NCBI GenBank assembly: GCA_036386415.1
Contig: DASVVT010000084.1
Span: forward strand, 124,001 to 188,000
Reading direction: 5' to 3'
From: DASVVT01 sp036386415
Lineage (GTDB): Bacteria; Acidobacteriota; Blastocatellia; Pyrinomonadales; Pyrinomonadaceae
DNA length: 64,000 nucleotides
Positions within the stretch are counted from its first letter, which is position 1. Every line of letters starts with the position of its first letter. Below the pieces are notes generated by a model. The model was given only the letters and a program-made list of their open reading frames with translations, did not search any database and was not told the origin of the DNA. The position numbers and the translations under genes were made by a program. Below are positions 1 through 8,387 of this stretch, piece by piece.

Positions 1-960
1 GCGCGTCCAGGGTATGTGCGAGCGTATAGCGGCGCGTTCGTGCTCCGTGAAGAGGCGCGCATGGCGCTCGTCCGTGAGCACAGCGAAGAGAGCCTTCTTA
101 TGAATCAGCTTCGAGCGAAAGCTGTTGACCATGCAAACACCGCCCGCGCGATAAGCATTGAGGAGCGCAGGGCATTCCTCTATGATCGGGATATACTCGT
201 TGACGAGCAAGCGCTTATATACGATGTCGATCTCGAACGATCCCTTACGCAGTCTCTGATTCGTCCATTCCAGCTCATCCGGCGAGCAGATGATGGCCGG
301 ATACCCCTCTTTTTCGAAATACTCCTTGAACAGCTCAAACTCCTGCGTGGTCGGCACATCCTTCAGATCGACGATGGCGATGCGCGGCGGGCGCTCAGGC
401 TTACGACCTAAAAACTCCTGGTAGACGCGCAGGAGCACTTCGAGCATCTGGTGGCGTCCGTAGAGCAGTCGCACATGATAGTCCTCGCTGAAGCGGCGCA
501 TCACTGGAAGCTCAGAGAAGACATCGTAGGCCGCGTCTGCGAAGGCTATCCCTGCGGGGTTCTCCGCGTTCAGCTCGACGAAGCTGTAGGCCGCGTCCGT
601 CAGAAAAGAGTCGAGCCGCGCCGTCGGCGAGACCTCCCTGTAGCCTGGGTCGATTCCAACCAAATCTCGCTCGATCTCGGTCAGCCCAAGCTCGTCCATC
701 AACGCACGGTCTTCGATGGCGGCATCTTTGACCTTCTGAATCGCGCCCCAGACTGTTTCGCAGATGCGCGTCACCCTAGCCCAGTCAGCTTCTGTGACGA
801 AGTGCGGGCGCAGGTAGGGCGAAAGCCTCCGGCCTCCGAAGATGAGCCGCGAGCGCTCCAAACCTTCGTCGAGCATTTTTCGTGAAGATTCGGCCAGATC
901 ACCCTCAGTTAGTAGCTCATGATAACGCGAGACAGCGTTGTGCAGTATTGAATCAGGCAC
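1..960 (-). CDS. Circularly permuted ATP-grasp enzyme, C-terminus outside window
   Basis: The minus-strand frame is open from about 1074 to the left edge, so the gene continues out of the window. I take the GTG at 960 as start (protein begins VPDSILHNAVSRYHELL); a TTG further upstream is possible. Visible blocks are LIFGGRRLSPYLRPHF near residue 40, VELNAENPAGIAFAD about 100 residues later, then YKRLLVNEYI and VNSFRSKLIHKKA near the edge. I associate these with circularly permuted type-2 ATP-grasp proteins related to glutathionylspermidine synthase, which join a carboxylate to an amine using ATP. The substrate is unknown. It lies 114 bases behind the HtrA-like gene on the same strand and may belong to the sigma-factor operon. 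A RimK-like ATP-grasp gene lies 5 kb away at 5625. Confidence 0.72.
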   Translation of the reverse strand, partial: MPDSILHNAVSRYHELLTEGDLAESSRKMLDEGLERSRLIFGGRRLSPYLRPHFVTEADWARVTRICETVWGAIQKVKDAAIEDRALMDELGLTEIERDLVGIDPGYREVSPTARLDSFLTDAAYSFVELNAENPAGIAFADAAYDVFSELPVMRRFSEDYHVRLLYGRHQMLEVLLRVYQEFLGRKPERPPRIAIVDLKDVPTTQEFELFKEYFEKEGYPAIICSPDELEWTNQRLRKGSFEIDIVYKRLLVNEYIPIIEECPALLNAYRAGGVCMVNSFRSKLIHKKALFAVLTDERHARLFTEHERAAIRSHIPWTR

Positions 961-1074
961 GAGAATTCCCGTCGAATGATCGGATTGAACGAGCGTATCG
1001 GAGTGCTTAGAGTAACACAGGTGTATATGGCGCGGCCAAGACTGAAGGCACAATGTTGATGAGCCACTCCGGGC

Positions 1075-2616
1075 TTATGGAAGGCTGATCTTGAGCCTTT
1101 GCCCGTCGCGTACGATGCCGAGCGTGCGCTGTGCCGGGCTGTTGAGGATAATCGTGGGGCGCAGGCCGGTTTCGGATAGCGCGCGGCCATCCAAAGATTC
1201 GATGACATCGCCCGCGCGCAGTCCGGCGCGAGAGGCTGCGCTCTGCGGCTGCACGAAGACGACGAGCCGCCCGCCCTGCGCTCCCAGATTGGCGGCGGCC
1301 TTCTGCGAGAGCATGATGGTCTCCGCGCCGCGCGAGATGAACGGGTCGGCCACTTGAGCGTGACCGGCGCTCGCCTCCGCCATCTGCGTCCGAGCGGCAG
1401 GAGTTAAAGTCTCTTCGAGCTTGACTGTAAACGCGAGCGGCGCGGCGCGGTTAGGCCGCAGCACCATCAAGCGTATGGTGGCTCTCCCTCCTGCTTCATC
1501 CAGCATGAGAGAAAAATCCTGTGCCCCTTTCAACTCGCGGCCATCAACCCGCTCAATAATATCTCCGGCGCGAAGCCCGGCGACCGCTGCCGGTGTGGCG
1601 GGATCAACCGATGTCAACAGAATCCCCTGGCCTTTGCTCACAAGCTGAGCAGCCTTTGCACGCTTCCATCCAACGGATGTGAGCTGCGCGATGGTCGAGG
1701 CCGATAACTCTCTGCCGCGTGCGCCCAGCCACGGGCGCGGAACGCTTCCACGCCGCGCCATGACGCGTTCCGCTGCCAGGCGAACTGCTGCCAGTGGAAT
1801 GATGCGCGCCTCTTTACCGCGGTTTGATTCCACAATGCCGATGATATCGCCCGCCTCGTCGAGCGCAAGGCCGCCGACAATCGCCCTTGATAGATGGGAC
1901 GCGCGAACATTGATGCGCGCGATCTTGCCTGAAGGTGTGCGAGCGATCAGCGCAATCTCACCCTCCACTTCACCGACACGCAGATAGAGCGTACCGGCTG
2001 TAGCCGTCCCCTCTGCACGACTGGCAGGCTCCGGCGCGCACAGGCGCACGCGCTGCCCCACCTGCAAACGCTCCTCTGCGGCATCGCGCATGAGCGGAAG
2101 CGTCAGCCCATCGACCTGTAAAAATGATAGTCCCGTCGAGCCATCAAGCCCTACGTATCGCGCGGCAAACTGCTGCCCGTTGCGCCCCACAACCAGTAGG
2201 TTCGTCGAATCGGCCTCAGACACTCTCTCCATAGAAACTGCTGGCGCGGCGTCTGCGTCAACTTCCACCTCGGCCTGCTCAAGACGAGCCACAACCAGGT
2301 GGCCGTCGCCGAGGGCAAGTCCGGCGGTGATGGTGGTGTGCGAAACGGGGGCACGAATAAAATCCTTATCAAGCTCCGCCACCTGCGCGCCGGAACGCCG
2401 CATCACCCTCAACACTTTAAGTCCGTTCAGCCGATGCACCACGGTCAGCACCTGAGGCGCGGATTGAACGCCCTGCTCAGAGGCGGGGATACCGCTGCCG
2501 CTCGAAGCGTTCGGCGTTTGCTGTCGATTCCCGTCCTGCGCGCGCAGGACGCCCGTGCAGGCGGTGATGAGCAGCGCGAGCGCGAGAACCGTTCGTTGAA
2601 GGTTTACGTGTAGCAA
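1075..2616 (-). CDS. HtrA-like two-PDZ lipoprotein without catalytic triad
   Basis: The 513-residue envelope protein has an N-terminal signal ending in ITAC, so Cys20 may be lipidated. Residues 60-290 follow the HtrA/Deg trypsin fold in outline, but each triad position is replaced. The histidine region reads GDGHLVVARL (100-111), the TDLALLKVDG-like block is STGLSFLQVDG (160-170), and the GNSGG block is AIVGG (245-249). Two PDZ domains follow at about 295-400 and 435-512, each with a G-L-R-A-G-D-x-I-E motif. It is 42 bases downstream of an anti-sigma factor gene, as DegS/MucD-type proteins often are. I infer a binding or sensing role rather than proteolysis. The PDZ calls are firm; the pseudo-protease reading is by eye. 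Confidence 0.8.
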   Translation of the reverse strand: MLHVNLQRTVLALALLITACTGVLRAQDGNRQQTPNASSGSGIPASEQGVQSAPQVLTVVHRLNGLKVLRVMRRSGAQVAELDKDFIRAPVSHTTITAGLALGDGHLVVARLEQAEVEVDADAAPAVSMERVSEADSTNLLVVGRNGQQFAARYVGLDGSTGLSFLQVDGLTLPLMRDAAEERLQVGQRVRLCAPEPASRAEGTATAGTLYLRVGEVEGEIALIARTPSGKIARINVRASHLSRAIVGGLALDEAGDIIGIVESNRGKEARIIPLAAVRLAAERVMARRGSVPRPWLGARGRELSASTIAQLTSVGWKRAKAAQLVSKGQGILLTSVDPATPAAVAGLRAGDIIERVDGRELKGAQDFSLMLDEAGGRATIRLMVLRPNRAAPLAFTVKLEETLTPAARTQMAEASAGHAQVADPFISRGAETIMLSQKAAANLGAQGGRLVVFVQPQSAASRAGLRAGDVIESLDGRALSETGLRPTIILNSPAQRTLGIVRDGQRLKISLP

Positions 2617-2658
2617 AATGGTTTTACCAGACTCCTGATCGCCGGTTCACATTCCTGA

Positions 2659-3540
2659 TTACCAGATGTCGGAAGCATCCAGAGCACCGGCGCGCGTCTC
2701 CTCGCTCTGTTCGATCAGCATTTCCGAGCCGAACGTCACGAGCTTGAGAGGAACCGTACGAGATGCCCCGCCCCATCCCTTCAAGAAAAAGGCCATGGGC
2801 TGAGCAGATGACCTCACAGGCAGGGCGATAGAAGGCACAGGATCGACCGCCGGATTGTAAACAGCCGTCGGAGTTATCAAAGGCGGCGGATTGTACACAG
2901 CCGAGTCCGAAGAGATGATTTTCTCCGCACCCGAGGCGACCACGTCTCGTTTCGCAGCCGCGCTCAAAGCCCCGCTTCTGAGCACGCGAGGACTACTGCT
3001 CGTCGCGCCGCCCACAGCGGGAGAGCCTCCAGACGCATGGTTCCGCACGCCGGTCGCGCCTCCTGTGGCTAAATAATCCTCTGTGCGGTTCGGGGTCTGC
3101 GTGGCGTCCTTTGATCCGGCCTGTGACCCGTCCGTCTTCAACTCTCCTTTGCTGACCACTCCGGTCGGGCGCATGTTTTCAGACCCGGTCAGGCTCACCT
3201 GCCTGTAAACGACTGCGGCGAGCATTAAGAGCAGCAGGCAGATGGCCGCCCCTCCAGCGAGCGAGAAGACGCCGCCGGGTGCAAGCCGAAGCCAGGCGGA
3301 TCGGCGTTGGTCTCGACCGGCGGTGGCCGCCAGCCGTGCGCGCAAACGCAGATCGAAGTCAGAGGGCGCGGCCACAGGCTCCAGACTTCCCACCAGTTGC
3401 GTGAGCGCCAGATGCTCGTCGCGCAACGCGCGGCAAGGCAGACACGTCTCGGTATGATGACGCGCCTCGACGCTCAAGGAGCGGCTTGTCTCCGACTCTT
3501 CTATCTCGATGCGGCACGCTTTACAGTTCATAGCCTCCAT
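2659..3540 (-). CDS. Zinc-finger anti-sigma factor
   Basis: The 293-residue protein starts with a putative zf-HC2 domain: Cys6, Cys9, then a histidine-rich H-x3-C-x2-C motif (HTETCLPC, about residues 29-36). One transmembrane segment follows at about 92-113 (AAICLLLLMLAAVVY). The rest is a Ser/Gly/Ala-rich, presumably periplasmic region ending in an acidic tail. This is the RseA/ZAS layout, in which the zinc domain binds an ECF sigma factor at the inner face of the membrane. It starts 12 bases after the sigma gene behind a GAGGAG ribosome site, which supports ATG 3540. It is co-directional with the HtrA-like gene behind it, suggesting a sigma/anti-sigma/periplasmic sensor unit. Confidence 0.85.
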   Translation of the reverse strand: MEAMNCKACRIEIEESETSRSLSVEARHHTETCLPCRALRDEHLALTQLVGSLEPVAAPSDFDLRLRARLAATAGRDQRRSAWLRLAPGGVFSLAGGAAICLLLLMLAAVVYRQVSLTGSENMRPTGVVSKGELKTDGSQAGSKDATQTPNRTEDYLATGGATGVRNHASGGSPAVGGATSSSPRVLRSGALSAAAKRDVVASGAEKIISSDSAVYNPPPLITPTAVYNPAVDPVPSIALPVRSSAQPMAFFLKGWGGASRTVPLKLVTFGSEMLIEQSEETRAGALDASDIW

Positions 3541-3552
3541 CCTTGCTCCTCA

Positions 3553-4203
3553 TCACAAATAAGCCTTCAGTTTATCGCGCAGGAAAGAGCGCGCACGACT
3601 GATACGCGATTTGACAGTGCCGACGTTGGTCTCAAGTATGCGCGCAATCTCTTCGTAGCTCTTGCCCTCGACATCGCGTAAGACCAGCGGCGCGCGATAT
3701 TTTTCCGGCAGCGTGGAGATGGCGCGCGCGACCGCGCCACGCCGCTCCGCGTCCACCAGCGCCGCGTCCTGAAGCGGGCTCGCGTCCATCGGGTGAAACT
3801 CGCGCGGGGCGGCTGCCACCTCTTCCCGCGATTGAAAAAGACCCGTCAACGAGACCAGCCGTCGGCGCTTGCGTTTCCTCAACTCGCTGATCGCCAGATT
3901 CGTAGCGATGCGATAAATGTAGGTCGAGAACGCATACGTCGTCTGGTAACGATCCATGGCGCGAAAGACCCGCACGAAGGTCTCCTGCGCCAGATCAACC
4001 GCTTCGTCGTAATCGTTGGTCATACGATAAATATAGCTGGTGATCTGGTTGCGATAGCGCCCGACCAACTCACTGAACGCCTCCTCATCGCCCATCCTCG
4101 CGGCCTCCACCAGAGCATGATCCGAGCGCGGCTCGGCCACGATGCTTTGCGACACGACGGGCGTGCCGAAGCGCAGATCATCGGTGGAGGTCAGCGTACT
4201 CAT
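3553..4203 (-). CDS. ECF RNA polymerase sigma factor (RpoE type)
   Basis: The 216-residue protein has both ECF regions. Sigma region 2 is at about 30-105 (EEAFSELVGRYRN, DLAQETFVRVFRAM, STYIYRIATNLAISELRKRKRR). Region 4 is at about 150-210 (LPEKYRAPLVLRDVEGKSYEEIA, VGTVKSRISRAR). It directs RNA polymerase to an envelope- or stress-response regulon. The anti-sigma gene follows after 12 bases and the HtrA-like lipoprotein comes next, so the three probably act together. No clear GGAAC-type ECF promoter is visible upstream between 4204 and 4340. Confidence 0.93.
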   Translation of the reverse strand: MSTLTSTDDLRFGTPVVSQSIVAEPRSDHALVEAARMGDEEAFSELVGRYRNQITSYIYRMTNDYDEAVDLAQETFVRVFRAMDRYQTTYAFSTYIYRIATNLAISELRKRKRRRLVSLTGLFQSREEVAAAPREFHPMDASPLQDAALVDAERRGAVARAISTLPEKYRAPLVLRDVEGKSYEEIARILETNVGTVKSRISRARSFLRDKLKAYL

Positions 4204-4388
4204 GTAGGCGGGCAGGCCAGCAGACCGAAGCGCGTCAAAGGAGTTCTATAGAGGGAACAGCAATCTCCCCGGTCTCACATCCAGCGCCGGGCGGCCTCTC
4301 CATCAAATGATTATACACTTTCCGAGAATGACCGCCCGCAGTCTATACACGCACGCGAAACGGCTCAGTTCCCAAAAGACGGAAGGGG

Positions 4389-4476
4389 AAAGAAGTAGAC
4401 AGTAAACAGTAGACAGTAGACAGTAGAAAAGAAAGCAGCAACCGCTTTTTCTACTGTCTCCTGTTTACTTCTTTTA
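4389..4476. repeat. Family A repeat hairpin (A1)
   Basis: The left arm (4389-4430) is a run of AGTAGACAGTAAACAGT-type heptamers. The right arm (4447-4475) is the inverted counterpart. The loop reads AAAGCAGCAACCGCTTT. The right arm runs into the TAA stop of the secreted-protein gene at 4476-4474, so it probably acts as a 3'-end hairpin. Confidence 0.85.
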
Positions 4477-5304
4477 CGGCTGCGTGGTGGTGGTAGTGGT
4501 GGTCGGGGAATCCGGGTTATGGAAGACGGAATCTTCCATCTTGATGCCATAAGTAATTGTCAGCAACCGCGTCTCCTGCATCTGTTTGCCATTCTCGTAG
4601 AGCACCGTGCGGTAGGGCACAAGCGTGCCCTGCGCGATGCGGTAATCATAGAATCGCTTCGTGAATTTGACGGGTTTGCCGCCTCCACCTGCCGGGGCTA
4701 GCTCGTATTCGAGCGAGAGGACGCGCAACGTCTTGGCGCTGATGTAGTAGCGCGTGCGATGGTTCTCTTTATCCGTCAGGTCTAGGACGTGCAGGTCAAC
4801 ACCCATCTGCTTGTCCTTGCCGACGAGCGTGATGGTCGAGCCATCCTCTTTATAGCGCAACAGCGCGTCGATGTTGTGCCACTTTTGCGAGAGAAAGTCC
4901 GCGATTGATTCCTCGCGCGGCGTGAAGGACGCGCCATTGATGATCCCCCACGTGCGCCCTTCGCCATAGACCATCGCATACTCGACGGTCGGCGACTTCT
5001 GGTCGATGCGAATCTTATCCTTGGCCGAATTCTCGCCCCGGATAAAGCTGCGTACATAGCTCGACTCTTCAGTGCGCCCTTCGCTATTGGTACGCGTCAT
5101 CCGTCCTCGCTCGATGCCGTTGCGCCGCACCTGCTCAAGGGCGGGTCGCGTGCCGTACACATAGATCACGCTCTCGGCAACGTTCTCTGCCGTGATGTTC
5201 TTGTCGTTCTGCGCAGAAGTGGCGGTGGCTGCTTGTTGGGGCAAGAAGCTCACGCTGGCAAGCAGCGCGAACATGGTTATCAACAGGGTGAAGCGTCTCA
5301 ACAC
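4474..5304 (-). CDS. Secreted LolA-like hypothetical protein
   Basis: The 276-residue protein has a signal peptide (LLITMFALLASVSFLPQQAATA, cleavage near 28). The mature part is beta-rich: SYVRSFIRGENSAKDKIRI, WGIINGASFTPREE, TLVGKDKQMGVDLHVLDLTDKENHRTRYYISAKTL, TLVPYRTVLYENGKQMQETR. This pattern of strands, with an NH-R-R/YYIS 'conversion of coefficients' block, resembles outer-membrane lipoprotein carrier/LolA-type folds found in secreted Acidobacteria proteins. I cannot name a ligand. It ends in a (Thr)7-Gln-Pro tail encoded by a CCA/CAC microsatellite next to hairpin A1. It is monocistronic, with a divergent gene 320 bases upstream. Confidence 0.6.
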   Translation of the reverse strand: MLRRFTLLITMFALLASVSFLPQQAATATSAQNDKNITAENVAESVIYVYGTRPALEQVRRNGIERGRMTRTNSEGRTEESSYVRSFIRGENSAKDKIRIDQKSPTVEYAMVYGEGRTWGIINGASFTPREESIADFLSQKWHNIDALLRYKEDGSTITLVGKDKQMGVDLHVLDLTDKENHRTRYYISAKTLRVLSLEYELAPAGGGGKPVKFTKRFYDYRIAQGTLVPYRTVLYENGKQMQETRLLTITYGIKMEDSVFHNPDSPTTTTTTTQP

Positions 5305-5624
5305 GAAAAGGGCTCTCCTTCGAGCTATGAAATTTGAACGGGAATGGCGAGCAGATAAAAGTCAGGCCATTCGAGATGAGAATTGTAACATATTGATATA
5401 AAAGTACGTCTATACGCCCTCGGGAGGGCGCTTGTTATAGATGCGCTGAAAGCTGGGCGCAGATGCCTGCCCCTGTTTGACAAGGCCGCACGTAGGGCTG
5501 TAGAGTGCACGGTTTCCCGAGGCGACACGCGATTAGTGATAGGCGACCGTAGGGGTTTGCAGTTCGTCAAAGCGGTCGCTTGCACGCGCCTGTCACGCCC
5601 ATTAACTGAAAGGATCATCACATT
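5305..5624. promoter_or_regulatory. Divergent intergenic region with GC hairpin
   Basis: This 320-base spacer separates the minus-strand secreted-protein gene from the plus-strand ATP-grasp gene and must hold both promoters. An AT-rich stretch at 5380-5405 contains ATATTGATATAAAA. A perfect hairpin CGCCCTCGGGAGGGCG lies at 5415-5430. No coding sequence is evident. Confidence 0.45.
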
Positions 5625-6848
5625 ATGAAACGAGTCGGTATTCTGGTTGGCCGCGAACAATCTTTTCCAGAGGCGCTGATCGAGAGCATTAACGAGCGCG
5701 GGCGTGGCGAGACGGTCGCCGAGTTCATCAAAGTCGGCGGCGTGCGCCACGACTGGGTTCCATCCTACGATCTCATCATCGACCGCATCTCGCACGAAAT
5801 CCCCTTCTATCGCGCCGTCATGAAGCGTGCCGCGCTCGAAGGAGCAATCATCATCAATAATCCGTTCTGGTGGTCGGCGGACGACAAGTTTTTCAACTAC
5901 TCGCTCGCCGCTAAAATAGGCGTAGCCGTTCCCAGGACGGTGCTCCTGCCGCAGAAGGATTACATAGAGGGTGTGGTCAGCGAGAGCTTGCGCAACCTGG
6001 AATTCCCGCTCGATTGGCAGGGGATAGTCGATTACGTCGGCCTACCGGCGATCATCAAGCCTTTCGACGGCGGCGGCTGGAAGAACGTCTCGCGTGTTAA
6101 TTCTCTGGAAGAATTGTGGTACACCTACGACCAGACTGGCACGCTCTGCATGACCTTGCAGGAGTTTATCCACTTCGATCAATTCGTGCGCTGCTACTGC
6201 ATCGGCCAGGAAGATGTCATGGTCATGCCTTATGATCCGACCAAGCCGTATCTCTCCGGCGAGCAGTACATACACAATCCCAACTATCTGTCTCCTGAGC
6301 TGAACGAGCGCGTCGTGAACGACGTGCGGACGCTCTGCCGCGCGCTCGGCTACGACATCAACACGGTCGAGTTTGCGATCAAAGACGGCATCCCCTATGC
6401 GATTGACTTCATGAATCCTGCGCCTGATGCGGACAAGCATTCGGTCGGCGAGTTCTATCATCGCTGGGTCACAGACGCTGTGACGAACCTCGTCTTTAAG
6501 CGTCTTGCAGAGCCGCGCCCTGAAGCGCGCTATCGCTGGGACGCGCTCCTGAATCCGCAGCCCGCACAGCTTGAGCGCGCCATGTCAGCCGTCGCCTCTG
6601 CCGCCGAACAGGCCGCGCGCACCATTATCCCTCAGCCCGTACGCGAAATTTCCGCAGACATCGCGGCAGGAGTGACCGATCTGGCCTCCGATGCAGCCTC
6701 CGTGGTCTCGGACATCGTCGATTCCGTCGTTGACCCGAAATCGAGAGCCACCAAAGGCACCAAGAAAGAGAGCCGCACGCAGCCCGCACGCAAGAGCACG
6801 ACGAAGAAGACAACGACGCCGCGCTCAAAATCCGCACCAGAAATGTGA
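5625..6848 (+). CDS. RimK-like ATP-grasp ligase with basic tail
   Basis: The 407-residue protein starts MKRVGILVGREQSFP. The ATP-grasp core spans about 85-310: DDKFFNYSLAAKIGVAVPRTVLLP, the nucleotide-binding block PAIIKPFDGGGWKNV, the adenine-region block TLQEFIHFDQFVRCY, and the metal-binding block EFAIKDGIPYAIDFMNPAPD. Such enzymes form amide or thioester bonds through acyl phosphates; the substrate is unknown. After 315 come an Ala/Val-rich helical segment and a Lys/Thr/Arg/Ser tail (about 370-404) resembling histone H1. The circularly permuted ATP-grasp at 1-960 suggests a pair of ligases in one pathway. A family A hairpin starts right after the stop. Confidence 0.85.
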   Translation: MKRVGILVGREQSFPEALIESINERGRGETVAEFIKVGGVRHDWVPSYDLIIDRISHEIPFYRAVMKRAALEGAIIINNPFWWSADDKFFNYSLAAKIGVAVPRTVLLPQKDYIEGVVSESLRNLEFPLDWQGIVDYVGLPAIIKPFDGGGWKNVSRVNSLEELWYTYDQTGTLCMTLQEFIHFDQFVRCYCIGQEDVMVMPYDPTKPYLSGEQYIHNPNYLSPELNERVVNDVRTLCRALGYDINTVEFAIKDGIPYAIDFMNPAPDADKHSVGEFYHRWVTDAVTNLVFKRLAEPRPEARYRWDALLNPQPAQLERAMSAVASAAEQAARTIIPQPVREISADIAAGVTDLASDAASVVSDIVDSVVDPKSRATKGTKKESRTQPARKSTTKKTTTPRSKSAPEM

Positions 6849-6849
6849 G

Positions 6850-6955
6850 AAAGAAGTAGACGGTAGACAGTAGTCAGTAGCCAGTAGAACAAGCGGTTGC
6901 TGCTTTCTTTTCTACTGTCTCCTGACTACTGTCTCCTGTCTACTGTTTTATTCTA
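6850..6955. repeat. Family A repeat hairpin between convergent stops (A2)
   Basis: The left arm (6850-6889) and right arm (6909-6948) are AGTAGAC-type repeats and their inverse. The loop, AAGCGGTTGCTGCTTTC, is the reverse complement of the A1 loop. It fills the gap between two convergent genes: TGA of the ATP-grasp gene ends at 6848 and TAA of the TPR gene is at 6950-6948. This suits a bidirectional terminator. Confidence 0.87.
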
Positions 6956-8387
6956 CCGTTCTCGCTTTGCGTCTTTGCGTCAGAAACCTGTTGATGAGGG
7001 CGAGGCCGACCCAGACTATGATCGAGGTAGAGGCGAGCGACCATCCGACAGACGAGATGGCTTCGTCAACGGACGCTCCGACGAGCGCCAGCAGGATGCT
7101 GGCGAGCGTGAGGCGCGCGGCGACACGACGCGCGTGCAGAGCGTTCTGCAACCATCCGATGCGCCGCAGCTCTGCGGCCAGATAATCATCATCATCATTG
7201 AGCCGCGCGTAGTAATCAGCCTCCCTGCGCGCGAAGCGTGCGAGCGCCCCATCCGGCGCGATTCGTGCGGCGGACGCGTAGTGGTGTATGACGTGGGCCA
7301 GCTTACCGCTTCTGAGCGCGACTTCGGCGAGACCGATCTCGGCGCGCAACGAGCGCGGATCGACTTCGAGGGCGCGACGGTACGAGTGTGCCGCCTGCTG
7401 CAAATCGCCGTGATCGAAAAAGCTCTCGCCGATACGCGCGAGCAGTCTGGCATCATCGCCGGAGCGTTGCGCGGCCAAGCGCAGCCCGGCGCGCGCGCGT
7501 GCGAGCAGGCGCGCGTCCCCGACGGCGCTCGCCTGCGAGCGCAGAAAACGCGCGAACTCGTAGATCAGCCAGCCATCACGCGGCATGACCAGAAGCGCGC
7601 GCCTGAAGGCTTCGGCAGCCTCTCGCAGGCGTCCCGCCGCGCGCAGTTCATTAGCCGCACGGCGTAGCTGTCGTCCGCGCTCCATCTCGACCGTGGAACA
7701 GGCATCGCCGGTCACAGCGGCGCGCTGGTGTCGCACGCTCCTTTTCGCCCCGTGCTGAAGATCGGAGGTGGCTTCTTCAAGCACATCTGAAGAGGCCAGG
7801 CGGAGCTGGCTGAGCGTGAGGCGCAGAGTTTTTTGATCCGTCAGGTAGTCGCGCAACTCGCCGGAGCGCGCATCCATCCTGTCATCCGGTAATAACGGGA
7901 AAAGGTTGCGCACCATGCGCCGGTAACCGTTTCCGCCGGAGGCGAAAACGAAGCCGATGCCACGGCCAGCGACCTCGCTGCGATAGCGATAGCGAACACG
8001 GCCACCGCGCCTCAGCGTGCGCACGGCGATGGTCTCAACGCGTTCTATCTCATCGACGGAGAGGGCGCATTCACGCCCGCGCACGAGCCGACCGATGAAG
8101 GCAAAGAGTCCTTTGCGCGAGAGGGTGTGGCCGTCGAAACAGATGCGGTCGGTGAAGGCGAGCACGGGCACGATGAGCCATGCCAGAATGAGCGTTGCGA
8201 CCACCGCCGCGTCCAACTCTATGCGCAGAAAGAGCAGCGCCGCGAAGGTAAGCGCGCTCATGGCCGCGACGTAACCGCCGGGCGATGTGCGGCAGCTTGC
8301 GAGGCGGATGCGCTCCTTTGGCGCGATCTTCTGTTTAGCAGCCTCTGCCAATGCGCCCGAAGCTTGAATGCTGGCTCTCTCGTTCAC
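6948..8387 (-). CDS. Membrane protein with TPR repeats
   Basis: I choose the GTG at 8387, whose last bases overlap the upstream TGA as GTGA; an ATG at 8420 lies inside the upstream gene. Two N-terminal membrane segments (AALTFAALLFLRI, ATLILAWLIVPVLAF) precede a soluble region with basic VRYRYRSEVAGRGIGFVFASGG. TPR-like helices run from about 230 to 400 (AGRLREAAEAFRRALLVMP, HGDLQQAAHSYRRALEVDPRSLRAEIGLAEVALRSG). Two C-terminal membrane segments end the protein (LTLASILLALVGA, STSIIVWVGLALI). The function is unknown; a scaffold role is inferred. The last residues (TQRRKARTVE) are encoded by family C-like repeat ACGCAAAGACGCAAAG. Confidence 0.65.
   Translation of the reverse strand: MNERASIQASGALAEAAKQKIAPKERIRLASCRTSPGGYVAAMSALTFAALLFLRIELDAAVVATLILAWLIVPVLAFTDRICFDGHTLSRKGLFAFIGRLVRGRECALSVDEIERVETIAVRTLRRGGRVRYRYRSEVAGRGIGFVFASGGNGYRRMVRNLFPLLPDDRMDARSGELRDYLTDQKTLRLTLSQLRLASSDVLEEATSDLQHGAKRSVRHQRAAVTGDACSTVEMERGRQLRRAANELRAAGRLREAAEAFRRALLVMPRDGWLIYEFARFLRSQASAVGDARLLARARAGLRLAAQRSGDDARLLARIGESFFDHGDLQQAAHSYRRALEVDPRSLRAEIGLAEVALRSGKLAHVIHHYASAARIAPDGALARFARREADYYARLNDDDDYLAAELRRIGWLQNALHARRVAARLTLASILLALVGASVDEAISSVGWSLASTSIIVWVGLALINRFLTQRRKARTVE

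Noticed and set aside
1..885. Two plus-strand open frames near the left edge
   Set aside because: They are the complement of a continuous minus-strand frame that translates into recognisable ATP-grasp blocks.
6850..6955. CRISPR array
   Set aside because: The short repeats in families A-H are 7-10 bases, contiguous and arranged as inverted arms. There are no unique spacers of constant length and no cas genes.
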